Origin: an uncultured Thermoanaerobaculia bacterium
Lineage (GTDB): Bacteria; Acidobacteriota; Thermoanaerobaculia; Multivoradales; Multivoraceae
Direction of reading: 5' to 3'
Length of the DNA stretch: 64,000 nucleotides
Assembly: GCA_951812325.1 (NCBI GenBank)
Contig: OX638294.1
Coordinates: 3,944,859-4,008,858 of the forward strand
In this document: positions 46,124 to 54,080 of the stretch, in pieces
Position numbering within the stretch: position 1 is the first letter of the stretch
Layout of the letters: each line of letters opens with the position of its first letter
The notes under the pieces: model-generated
What the model was told of the DNA's origin: nothing
Database searches by the model: none
The model's input: the letters and a program-made list of their open reading frames with translations, nothing else
Program-made: the position numbers and the translations under genes

Positions 46124-46303
46124 GTCCCGGCAGCCGGCTCATCCCGCCCTGCTGGACGGGCGCCCCACATTCCGGGCGCTCTCGGTGCGAAACGGACCCT
46201 TGCCGCGGGCTGCTGGATCGTTGCGCGCTCGGGAGCGGGCGTGGCGAGCGGCGGGGTGGGGCCGCCCGCGGACCCGGCGACGGGTTTGGCGGCGCCGGAG
46301 CGC

Positions 46304-47131
46304 TCAGCGCGCCGTCCGGATCGCCGCCGGAGCGCCGAGGAACAGCGACGGGTCGACCCGCGCGCCCTGCCAACGGATGCCGAAGTGCAGGTGCGGCCCG
46401 GTGGAACGGCCGGTGGAGCCGACGGTGCCGATCAGGCGGCCGCGCGAGATCTCCTCGCCCTCTTCGACGAACAGTTCGTGGAGATGGAAGTACATGCTGA
46501 TCAGGCCGTTGCCGTGGTCGAGAAAGACCGAGTTCCCGGAGAAGAAGAACTCACCGGCCAGGGCGACGACGGCGCGGCCCGCCGCCAGCACGGGCGTCCC
46601 CCGGGGGACCGCATAGTCGGCGCCGGTGTGCGGCGAACGGGGTTCGTCATTGATGATCCGCTTGGCGCCGAAGCGTCCGCCCGCGGGCATGTCCTCGAGC
46701 GGCGGGCCCAGGGGCAGGGAGAAGCGCGGCTCGCCCTGGCGCGCCCAGAGCTTGTCGATCAGGGCATTCTCACGCTGCACGCGGGCCAGGTTCCCGGGCG
46801 AGAGATCGACCCTGCTCCGGTCCTTGATGTGCAGGCGCTGGACCGCGTACGGGTACTCGCCGAGGCCGATGCGCAACCGCTCCCGCTGTCCGTCCCGGTC
46901 GCGCTCGGCCACGATGTCGTCGGTTCGCGTGAGCCCGAGCGGAACCAGACACCCCGACTGGCCGTCGAGATCGGTTGGCGCGAACGACCGGTCGTCCACC
47001 AGGCAACGCGTGATGCCGTCGCCCTGCCAATGGACGAGGCCGCCGGGTGATGCCGTCTGCGCAGCCAGGGTTTGGCCGGTCGCCGCCAGCAGGCCGGCGG
47101 CAGCCAATAGGATGAGCGGCCGGGAGAGCAT
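46304..47131 (-). CDS. M23 (LytM/gametolysin-like) metallopeptidase, secreted
   Basis: 275 residues from ATG 47131. A signal peptide (RPLILLAAAGLLAATGQTLAAQ) is followed by a beta-rich N-domain (about 30-125). The LytM domain has HTGADYAVPRGTPVLAAGRAVV (HxxxD zinc ligands), FLDHGNGLISMYFHL and the HLHFGI zinc motif. It should cut peptidoglycan peptide cross-bridges in the periplasm for growth or division. All zinc ligands are present, so it is probably active rather than an EnvC-type regulator. It is convergent with tatD and divergent from the amidase gene. Confidence 0.93.
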   Translation of the reverse strand: MLSRPLILLAAAGLLAATGQTLAAQTASPGGLVHWQGDGITRCLVDDRSFAPTDLDGQSGCLVPLGLTRTDDIVAERDRDGQRERLRIGLGEYPYAVQRLHIKDRSRVDLSPGNLARVQRENALIDKLWARQGEPRFSLPLGPPLEDMPAGGRFGAKRIINDEPRSPHTGADYAVPRGTPVLAAGRAVVALAGEFFFSGNSVFLDHGNGLISMYFHLHELFVEEGEEISRGRLIGTVGSTGRSTGPHLHFGIRWQGARVDPSLFLGAPAAIRTAR

Positions 47132-47441
47132 CGCGGAGGAACTATAGCCGAGAATGCATGAAGGGGCAGGTCCGAAGTCGCCCGGCGAACTCCGTTGCGA
47201 CTCTGCCTGTGGGTACACGCCATGGGGCCCGTGGCGTTGCTCATGTCGATTGCGCGCGTCCTGGTCTGCTTCCGACCGGGTGTGCCGGTCGTCTACTTGA
47301 CCGCCCTGCTCCTGCGCCGCCTGCATCGCGACGGTCGGCGCCCTGGACCGATCCTCCGGTCCGCCCCGGCGAAGTCCGTTGGCGAACGCGGTACGCTTCC
47401 GGTCTGTCGGACAACGGCTGTCCGGTTCAAAGGGAGCCCCC
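47132..47441. other. 310-bp divergent intergenic region
   Basis: Lies between the start codons of the M23 peptidase (minus) and amidase (plus), so it should hold both promoters. A related block (CCGAAGTCGCCCGGCGAACTCCGTTG and CCGGCGAAGTCCGTTGGCGAAC) occurs twice, near 47171 and 47367. AGGGAG at 47431-47436 is the amidase Shine-Dalgarno. No gene is supported. Confidence 0.4.
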
Positions 47442-48896
47442 GTGAGTCTCAGAGCGACGTATCTGGAGAGCGACGGTCTGGAGTTGGCGCGTCTGCTGCG
47501 TTCGGGAGACCTCGGCCCCTCCGAGGCGGTCGAGTGCGCGGCCGCCATCGCGTCCGAGCTGAACGGCAGCCTGAACGCGATCGTGTACGCGGACTTCGAC
47601 CGTGCCGCGGAAGCGGCGCCGAAAGCCGTGGCGGCGGGCGGACCGTTTGCCGGCGTCCCCTACCTGCTGAAGGACCTCTACGCCGCTGCCGAGGGCCTGC
47701 CGATGACCAACGGCAGTCGTCTGTTCGCCGGCAACGTGCCGGACCACGACTCCGAGATGGTGCGCCGCTACCGGCAGGCGGGACTCCTGATCGCGGGCCG
47801 CAGCGCCTCGCCGGAGTTCGGACTCACGACCAGCACCGAGTCCGCGATCTTCGGTCAGACCCGGAACCCCTGGAACCTGGACCACATCGCGGGCGGCTCG
47901 TCGGGGGGCGCGGCCGCGGCGGTGGCGGCGGGAATCGTGCCGGCTGCCCATGCCAGTGACGGCGGCGGGTCGATCCGGATTCCGGCGTCGTGTTGCGGGC
48001 TGTTCGGCCTCAAGCCGAGCCGTGCCCGCGTCTCGCTGGCCCCGGATGCCGGCGAAGGCTGGGCCGGTCTCTCGGTCCAGCACTGCGTGAGCCGCACGGT
48101 GCGCGACAGCGCCGCGCTCCTCGATGTGGTGGCCGGTCCGGCGGCGGGCGATCCTTACGCTGCGCCGGCGCAGGAACGTCCCTTCCTGGAGGAGGCCGGG
48201 TGCGAACCGGGCCGCTTGCGGATCGCGCTCACGACAACCGCGTTCAACGGCGCCGAGGTCGAGCCGTCCTGCGTTGCGGCGGCCTCCGAAACGGCCCGCC
48301 TGTGCGTGGAGCTGGGACACGAGGTCGAGGAGGCGGCGCCGGAAATCGACGCCGCGGCGCTGGGCCAGGCAACCCGGCTCATCGTGGGTGCGAATATCCG
48401 CGCCACGGTGGCTGAACGCTCGGAGGCGCTCGGCCGCAAACCGCGGGAAGACGAGCTGGAGCCCCTGACCCGGGCGATGGCCGCCGTGGTGGAGGGGGCC
48501 GATGTCGCCGACTACGTTCGTGCGACGCGCACCGTCCACGCCGTCGGCCGCCAGGTGGCCGGCTTCTTCTCGCAGGGCTGCGACGTCCTCCTGTCGCCGA
48601 CGATGGCGGCGCCGCCGGCCGAGCTCGGCGTCCTCTCGCTCGCGAATCGGGGCGACGACTACCTGCCCGCCCTGCTGCAGACGATCGGCTTCACGCAACT
48701 GATGAACGTGGCGGGGAATCCGGCAGCCTCGGTGCCGCTCTGCTGGACCGAATCCGGCGGCGGTCTGCCGATCGGCGTTCAGCTTGCCGCCCCGATGGGG
48801 GGCGAGGGGCAGTTGCTGCGGTTGGCCGGCCAGCTGGAACAGGCTCGACCCTGGGCGGGCCGCAAACCGCCGTGTTCGGCGTGGAGCGGGATCTGA
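47442..48896 (+). CDS. Amidase signature family hydrolase
   Basis: 484 residues from GTG 47442. The catalytic triad region is complete: Lys in GVPYLLKDLYAAAEG, cis-Ser in AGGSSGGAAAAVAAG, and the nucleophile Ser in HASDGGGSIRIPASCCGLFGLKPS. C-terminal LPIGVQLAAPMGGEGQLLRLAGQLE is also normal for the group. It hydrolyses an amide bond; relatives include GatA, fatty-acid amide and nylon-oligomer amidases. No gatB or gatC lies nearby, and the length and C-terminus fit stand-alone amidases better than GatA. The end overlaps the next gene by 25 bases. Confidence 0.9.
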   Translation: MSLRATYLESDGLELARLLRSGDLGPSEAVECAAAIASELNGSLNAIVYADFDRAAEAAPKAVAAGGPFAGVPYLLKDLYAAAEGLPMTNGSRLFAGNVPDHDSEMVRRYRQAGLLIAGRSASPEFGLTTSTESAIFGQTRNPWNLDHIAGGSSGGAAAAVAAGIVPAAHASDGGGSIRIPASCCGLFGLKPSRARVSLAPDAGEGWAGLSVQHCVSRTVRDSAALLDVVAGPAAGDPYAAPAQERPFLEEAGCEPGRLRIALTTTAFNGAEVEPSCVAAASETARLCVELGHEVEEAAPEIDAAALGQATRLIVGANIRATVAERSEALGRKPREDELEPLTRAMAAVVEGADVADYVRATRTVHAVGRQVAGFFSQGCDVLLSPTMAAPPAELGVLSLANRGDDYLPALLQTIGFTQLMNVAGNPAASVPLCWTESGGGLPIGVQLAAPMGGEGQLLRLAGQLEQARPWAGRKPPCSAWSGI

Positions 48897-49759
48897 GGGC
48901 GGCTGCCGCAGGCGTAGCCGTCCTGGCGGCGATGTTGCCGGTTGCCGCGGCCGGCAGTGAGCCGCCGTGGCAACGGCTCGAGTTTCGGGCGAAGAAGCTC
49001 TTTCTCTCCGCGGCTGCCGCCGTGGAGTTCGAGGCGTCGGCGCCGCTGCCGGGCGGCGGTCACTGCGCGGACGGTCCTTCGTTGCCGGCCTCGGCCGCCC
49101 GGATCCGCATCGAATCCTCGATGCTGGGCCGGCGTTCCCTTTCCTCGCTGTGGTTCGATCCGGAGACTCTCGGGGCCCACATCCGGGTTCAGGAGGACCG
49201 GGGCAGCCGCAATCGCTACAAGCGCTACGCATTCTGCCGGGGCCGCATCGAAGCCGAGCGGGCGACGCCGAATGCCGGAGAGGCCGGCCTGCCGGCCGGG
49301 GAGTGGACGCACCGCTATCCACAGGTTCACGACCTACCGGCGGACCTCGCGGATCCTCTGGCGGAGCCGGCGGCGCTTCTGCACCTGGTTGGGCGGTTGG
49401 CTGCGCTGACGGTGGAACCGGGCGCCGCCGCGCGCCGGACCGTCCCCGTGTTCTCGAACCGTCAGGTGCTCGCCGTTCGCATCGACCGGGATCCGGAGGT
49501 GGTCCGCGCCGTGCCCGGGTTCTCGATCGCGGGCGGCCCGGCGCCGGAGAAACTGACCCTGGTTCGCTTCACGCTCACACCGGTCGCCATCGGCGGGGAA
49601 GGCAGCGCCGAAGACTTCGAGTTGCTGGGCCTGGAGGGTGCGATCGAGATCATCGCGGCGAGAGAACTTCAACTGCCGGTGTCCATTAGCGGTAGGCTCC
49701 CGCCTGCGGGCAGGGTCAACGTGCGGCTCCGGCACGCTGAGCTCCGCGGGAACCAGTGA
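48872..49759 (+). CDS. Secreted protein of unknown function
   Basis: 295 residues from GTG 48872. A short signal-like segment (AAAAGVAVLAAMLPVAAAGSE) leads into a beta-rich protein with two Cys (HCADG, FCRGR). LEFRAKKLFLSAAAAVEFEA and the RYAFCRGRIEAER pattern recall DUF3108-like outer-membrane/periplasmic beta proteins, but I cannot assign the family. It overlaps the amidase end and its TGA overlaps the ATG of a 27-codon mini-ORF, so the block from amidase to the regulator is probably co-transcribed. Confidence 0.7.
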   Translation: MFGVERDLRAAAAGVAVLAAMLPVAAAGSEPPWQRLEFRAKKLFLSAAAAVEFEASAPLPGGGHCADGPSLPASAARIRIESSMLGRRSLSSLWFDPETLGAHIRVQEDRGSRNRYKRYAFCRGRIEAERATPNAGEAGLPAGEWTHRYPQVHDLPADLADPLAEPAALLHLVGRLAALTVEPGAAARRTVPVFSNRQVLAVRIDRDPEVVRAVPGFSIAGGPAPEKLTLVRFTLTPVAIGGEGSAEDFELLGLEGAIEIIAARELQLPVSISGRLPPAGRVNVRLRHAELRGNQ

Positions 49760-49842
49760 TGCTCCGCATGAACGACAGCTTCGACCCCGAAGCCCTCACG
49801 CCGGGTCACGGCATGCGGAAGAATCCAGGGTGGCGTTCGTGA
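49759..49842 (+). CDS. 27-codon mini-ORF coupled to the regulator gene
   Basis: ATG 49759 overlaps the upstream TGA (TGATG) and its own TGA (49840-49842) overlaps the GTG of the regulator gene (GTGA). The peptide starts MLRMNDSFDPEALTPGHG and ends NPGWRS. No family is recognised. The double overlap suggests a coupling peptide rather than chance, but composition alone cannot prove it. Confidence 0.4.
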   Translation: MLRMNDSFDPEALTPGHGMRKNPGWRS

Positions 49843-50465
49843 CCGAAGGACCTTCCGATAGTCTCGGTCGGGTTCGCGAGGAGTTCGTGCAGCTCTGGGG
49901 AGCGCTGGGGACTTTCTGGGGCGTTCCGCCGACCACGGCGCGCGTCTTCGGCTGGTTGATGTCACGCAGTGAACCCGCTGACGCTCAGGAGATCATGGCG
50001 GGCCTTGAACTCAGCCGCGGCGCGGTGTCGATGGCATGTCGGGAACTCCGCGAATGGAAGCTGATTGCACCCGAGCGGCTCGCCGGCGCGCGGCGGGTCG
50101 TCTATCGTCCGGAAACCGACCTCGAGCGTGTCCTCAGGAACGTGATCCAGATGCGCAAGCGACGCGAGTGGGATCCGATCCGGGAGAACATGCGCGACTG
50201 GATTCCAGCTCTGGAGCCCGATTCCTCCCCCGAGACGGCGGTGTTCCTCCACCGGCTGCGCGCCATCGACACGGTGATGGGGCGGGCGGATGAGATCGCG
50301 GAGTTCCTGCTCAAGGGCGGCACGGTGACGGACTTCGGACTCAAGGCGCTCCTTGGCGCCGGGGCCGTTGCGGCCAGGCTGGGCAATCTCGCCCTCTCGC
50401 GGCGGGAGCCGGCCGCGCCCGCGGAGCCGGTCGTGGACCTCGATGTGGAGGAACAGAAGAGTTGA
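49839..50465 (+). CDS. GbsR/MarR-type winged-helix transcriptional regulator
   Basis: 208 residues from GTG 49839; this start is supported by AGGGTGG (49827-49833) and by the GTGA overlap with the mini-ORF. GTG 49830 is an alternative. The N-terminal winged helix reads EEFVQLWGALGTFWGVPPTTARVFGWLMSR, then DAQEIMAGLELSRGAVSMACRELREWKLI and a RRVVYRPE wing, typical of the GbsR/YvaV group. A helical C-terminal half follows. It is three bases upstream of polyprenyl synthase and the men genes, so it may regulate menaquinone synthesis; that is inference from position. Confidence 0.85.
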   Translation: MTEGPSDSLGRVREEFVQLWGALGTFWGVPPTTARVFGWLMSRSEPADAQEIMAGLELSRGAVSMACRELREWKLIAPERLAGARRVVYRPETDLERVLRNVIQMRKRREWDPIRENMRDWIPALEPDSSPETAVFLHRLRAIDTVMGRADEIAEFLLKGGTVTDFGLKALLGAGAVAARLGNLALSRREPAAPAEPVVDLDVEEQKS

Positions 50466-50467
50466 CC

Positions 50468-51664
50468 ATGCCCGGCGATCGTCGGGCCGGCCGCGCCGTG
50501 GCGGACGAGGTGCTGGTGCGGCTGCGGGATCTCTGCATCGACGGCGGGTTGAACGGCCTCGCCTCGACGATGGAGGATCTGGTCGGTTTCGTCCGCTACG
50601 ACCTGGCGGCGGTCGAGGAGGAGCTGGCCGCCTTGTCGACCGGCGGCACCGTGGTGGGGGAGGCCGCCGCCGGCCTGGTTCACCTCGGCGGCAAGCGGCT
50701 GCGGCCCCTCTGCGTCGTCCTGGCGTCGCGGGTCGGCGCCGCTCCGGCGTCAGCCGTGCGCGACATCGCGGTGGCCGCGGAATTGATCCACAACGCGACG
50801 CTGCTGCACGACGACGTGGTCGACCATGCGGATCTCCGGCGCGGCCGGCCGGCGGCGCGGGTCCGGCTCGGCAACGCGGCGTCGATCTTCGCGGGCGACT
50901 ACCTGCTCATCGAGGCCCTGCGGCGGGTCCAGCGGGCGGGGGTTCCCGGCGTGATGGAGGGGCTGCTCGCGACGATTGCCGAGATGATTCGCGCCGAGTC
51001 GCTCCAGCTGGAGAACCGCGGCCGTCTCGATACGTCCGAGGAGCTCTACTTCGAGGTGGCCCGCGGCAAGTCCGCGGCCCTGTTCCGTTGGGCGCTGGGC
51101 GCCGGAGCATTGACCGGGGGTGCGCCGCGCGAGACCTGCGCCGCGCTGGAGGCCTACGGTGAGTCGGTTGGAGTGGCCTTCCAGTTGATCGACGACCTGC
51201 TGGACCTGGTCGGTCACCACAGCAACACCGGCAAGACCCTGTTCAGCGATCTTTCCGAAGGCAAGGTCACCTATCCCCTGATCACCGTACTCGACCGCGA
51301 GCCGGAACTCGTGGACACGATTCGGGCCATCGCGGAGGATCACGCGGCCGCTCCGCGGTTCGGCGCATCAGGATTCTCGAATGGCCCGGGGAACGGCGAC
51401 GGACCCGTGAACGGCGGCCCGGGCAACGGCGCCGGCAGCAGAGTCTCCAGCGCCGCCGAGTGCCTGCCGGAGGGCGGGGTCGTGGCTCGCCGCCAGGGCC
51501 GCGTGCTGGAGGCGATGGCCCGCCACGGCGTCGAGGCCATCTGCCGGGGGCTTGCCTCGACCCATGTCGAGCAGGGAGTGGCGGCCCTGGTCGGAATCCC
51601 CGACGGCGAGGCCCGAAAGGCCTTGACGGCAGTGGCATACGCCAGTGCGCTGCGAGAACGCTAG
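50468..51664 (+). CDS. Long-chain polyprenyl diphosphate synthase
   Basis: 398 residues from ATG 50468. GGKRLRP (74-80) binds IPP, the first Asp-rich motif is LLHDDVVDHADLRRG (DDxxD 115-119), and the second is QLIDDLLDLVG, with GKTLFSDLSEGKVTYPLI after it. These define a trans-polyprenyl synthase of the heptaprenyl/octaprenyl type. It should make the menaquinone side chain for MenA. A Gly/Asn/Pro-rich insert (about 298-322) near the C-terminal third is unusual and looks like low-complexity expansion. It is placed directly before menG. Confidence 0.93.
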   Translation: MPGDRRAGRAVADEVLVRLRDLCIDGGLNGLASTMEDLVGFVRYDLAAVEEELAALSTGGTVVGEAAAGLVHLGGKRLRPLCVVLASRVGAAPASAVRDIAVAAELIHNATLLHDDVVDHADLRRGRPAARVRLGNAASIFAGDYLLIEALRRVQRAGVPGVMEGLLATIAEMIRAESLQLENRGRLDTSEELYFEVARGKSAALFRWALGAGALTGGAPRETCAALEAYGESVGVAFQLIDDLLDLVGHHSNTGKTLFSDLSEGKVTYPLITVLDREPELVDTIRAIAEDHAAAPRFGASGFSNGPGNGDGPVNGGPGNGAGSRVSSAAECLPEGGVVARRQGRVLEAMARHGVEAICRGLASTHVEQGVAALVGIPDGEARKALTAVAYASALRER

Positions 51665-51699
51665 TATTCCGCCAGCAGCCGGCGTTTGAGAGATCCCCC

Positions 51700-52455
51700 A
51701 TGGTGCTGGTCGAGACGGGAAGCGTGGACGGTGGCGGTTCGGGCGCGATGTTCGATGGCATCGCGACGCGCTACGATCTCCTCAACCGGATCAACTCCTT
51801 CGGCGCCGACAGGCGCTGGCGCCGGACGACAGCGGCAGCACTGCAGCTGGACCGGGCCGGCGGCGCGGCAAGGGTCCTGGACGTGGCCTCCGGGACCGGT
51901 GAGCTCGCGATGGCCGTCGCGCGGCGGTACCCGGGGGTGTCGGTCACGGGGGTCGATCCCTCCCGTGAGATGACGGCGGTTGGGCGCAGCAAGGTGGAAC
52001 GGCTCGGACTAGGCGACCGGATCGAGTTGGGCGAAGGGGATGCGCAGGAACTTGCCTTTCCGGATCACTCCTTCGACGCCGTGACGATCGCCTTCGGTAT
52101 CCGCAACGTCCCGGATCGACACCGGGCCCTGCGTGAGATGGCGAGGGTTGCGCGCCCCGGGGGCACGGTGGCCGTGCTCGAGCTCGGTGAGCCGCCGGCA
52201 GGCCTCGCAGGCGTGTTTTCCCGCTTCCACATCCGCTTCGTCGTTCCCGGAGTCGGTGCGCTCCTGGCGGGCGCCGAGGAGTACCGCTACCTGGAACGTT
52301 CGATTCGCGCATTTCCCCCGGTCGCCGAGTTCGCCGCCGCGATGACCGCCGCCGGCCTGGGGTCGATCGAGACCCGGAGCCTGACCTTCGGCGTCTGCAA
52401 CCTGTTCCTCGGCCGTCCGGTTGGCCGGCCGTCGTCCGCGGAGACCGGCCCGTGA
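51700..52455 (+). CDS. menG: Demethylmenaquinone methyltransferase
   Basis: 251 residues from ATG 51700. SAM-binding VLDVASGTGELAMAVARR and the UbiE/MenG signatures MFDGIATRYDLLNRINSFGADRRWRR and DAVTIAFGIRNVPDRHRALREMARVARPGG are complete. It adds the last methyl group to make menaquinone. UbiE can also act in ubiquinone synthesis, but the neighbouring genes are all men-type. It overlaps menF by GTGA. Confidence 0.95.
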   Translation: MVLVETGSVDGGGSGAMFDGIATRYDLLNRINSFGADRRWRRTTAAALQLDRAGGAARVLDVASGTGELAMAVARRYPGVSVTGVDPSREMTAVGRSKVERLGLGDRIELGEGDAQELAFPDHSFDAVTIAFGIRNVPDRHRALREMARVARPGGTVAVLELGEPPAGLAGVFSRFHIRFVVPGVGALLAGAEEYRYLERSIRAFPPVAEFAAAMTAAGLGSIETRSLTFGVCNLFLGRPVGRPSSAETGP

Positions 52456-54047
52456 CGTCGCCCGCCGCCGGACCTCGGCAGGTTCCGCAGGCGCGGGCGC
52501 CGCGGGCCGCGCCGACGGTGGTGCGAGTCGACGCGCCGCGCGTGGCCCCCGAGGAGTTCCTGCGCTTGGCGGCGCGTCGCTTCCGTGATTGCGAACCGGT
52601 TGGTCACCTGTGGTCGCCGGCCGACGGCAGGCACAGCGCCGGCTGGGGCGCGGCCCGGCGTTTCGAGATCGAGTCGGGCGAGGCCTCCGAAGACGTCGCT
52701 CCTGCGAACGGCCGCGGCGCCGCCGCCGGGGTTGCCGACGTCTGTCCCGGTCCGGCTGCGAACGCGAGCCGCGCCGCGCTTGACCGTCTGGCGGCGGGAG
52801 CGTCGGGCTTGTGGGGCGAGCTGGCGGGCGTCGATCCGCTCGCCCTGCGGCTCTACGGAGGTCTCGCGTTCGACCCGGGAGCGTCGGGAGGGCGACCCGG
52901 CACTGCGCCTGCCGGTGATCGCCGACCTGGCGAAACGCAGCCGGGAGGGTTTCGACATTCCGCCTGGGGCGACTTCGGTGCTGCCAGCTTCGTTCTGCCG
53001 CGAGTCGGCTACGTCGCGGAGGCGGCGCCGGCCTGTCTCTACGCTGTGCTCGACGGCGCCGGCGTCCTGCACGCGCCCTCGTGGCGCCAACGGCTGCGGG
53101 GTCTCGCCGATGAACTCGCTGCGGGAAACGGGCTGACGGATGGCGCCAACGGGAGCGGCGGCGGCGCGCGAACGGTCGGGGCCGCTGCGGATTCGCGGGC
53201 TCTCCCCGAGGTGCTGCGGAGCCTCGATCGGCCCGCGACCGACGAGTGGCTTCGCCGGGTGGAGGAGCTCCGCGGCGCCGTCAGCGACGGGCGACTGCAG
53301 AAGGTGGTCGCGGCCCGCACCGTGGAGCTCGCTCTCGAACGGCCGTTCGCGATCGCCGACCTGGCCCGGATCACGGAGCGCCTGCGGCGGCACATGCCGA
53401 CCTGCACCTGTTTCGCCTTTCTTCGCGGCGGATCCATCTTCTTCGGCGCCACGCCGGAACTCCTGGTTCGGCGGCGGGGTCGCCGGATCGAGACCCAGGC
53501 CCTGGCGGGCTCGATCGCCAGCGACGCCTCCCCGGACAGGCGCCGGGAGCTGGAGCGACGGCTGCTCGAGAGCGCCAAGGATCGGTTGGAGCACGATCTG
53601 GTGGTGCGCCATCTGGTCGAGCGGCTCGACCGGAGCTGCGGCGCCGCGGTAGCGCGATCTCTTCCGGGTGTGCGGGTGCTGAGGAACGTCCTGCACCTGG
53701 AGACGCCCGTTCAGGCCGTGCTCGCGGCGACGGCCAGGCCGCCCCACGTGCTCGATCTGGTGAGCGCGCTGCACCCGACTCCCGCAGTTGCGGGTAGTCC
53801 GACCGCCGGTGCGCTGCAGGCGATCCGGCGGTCGGAGGACCGGGATCGGGGTTGGTACGCAGGGCCGGTCGGGTGGTTCAACGGCGACGGCGACGGCGAG
53901 TTCTCCCTGGCGCTCCGCTCCTGCCTCGCGGCCGGGCGAAAGGGACTGCTCTACTCGGGCGCCGGCATCGTCGCGGACTCGGATCCGGATCGCGAGCTGG
54001 CCGAGACGAACCTCAAGCTCGATGCGATCCTGGCCGCATGGGGCTAA
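52452..54047 (+). CDS. menF: Isochorismate synthase
   Basis: 531 residues from GTG 52452. The C-terminal chorismate-binding domain (about 270-530) contains LQKVVAARTVEL, FFGATPELLVRRRGRRIETQALAGSIA, LESAKDRLEHDLVV, LHPTPAVAGSPT and FNGDGDGEFSLALRSCL. The N-terminal half is divergent and has Gly/Ala-rich inserts. It isomerises chorismate to isochorismate, the committed step of menaquinone synthesis. MenF and EntC/salicylate-type synthases look alike; the men context decides the call. Confidence 0.93.
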   Translation: MTSPAAGPRQVPQARAPRAAPTVVRVDAPRVAPEEFLRLAARRFRDCEPVGHLWSPADGRHSAGWGAARRFEIESGEASEDVAPANGRGAAAGVADVCPGPAANASRAALDRLAAGASGLWGELAGVDPLALRLYGGLAFDPGASGGRPGTAPAGDRRPGETQPGGFRHSAWGDFGAASFVLPRVGYVAEAAPACLYAVLDGAGVLHAPSWRQRLRGLADELAAGNGLTDGANGSGGGARTVGAAADSRALPEVLRSLDRPATDEWLRRVEELRGAVSDGRLQKVVAARTVELALERPFAIADLARITERLRRHMPTCTCFAFLRGGSIFFGATPELLVRRRGRRIETQALAGSIASDASPDRRRELERRLLESAKDRLEHDLVVRHLVERLDRSCGAAVARSLPGVRVLRNVLHLETPVQAVLAATARPPHVLDLVSALHPTPAVAGSPTAGALQAIRRSEDRDRGWYAGPVGWFNGDGDGEFSLALRSCLAAGRKGLLYSGAGIVADSDPDRELAETNLKLDAILAAWG

Positions 54048-54080
54048 GGCCCCCGTGCTGACCCCCGGCTCCGTTTCATC

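Noticed and set aside
47442..48896. Amidase as GatA of the Glu-tRNA(Gln) amidotransferase
   Set aside because: No gatB or gatC is nearby, GlnS is present, and the C-terminal part fits stand-alone amidases better.
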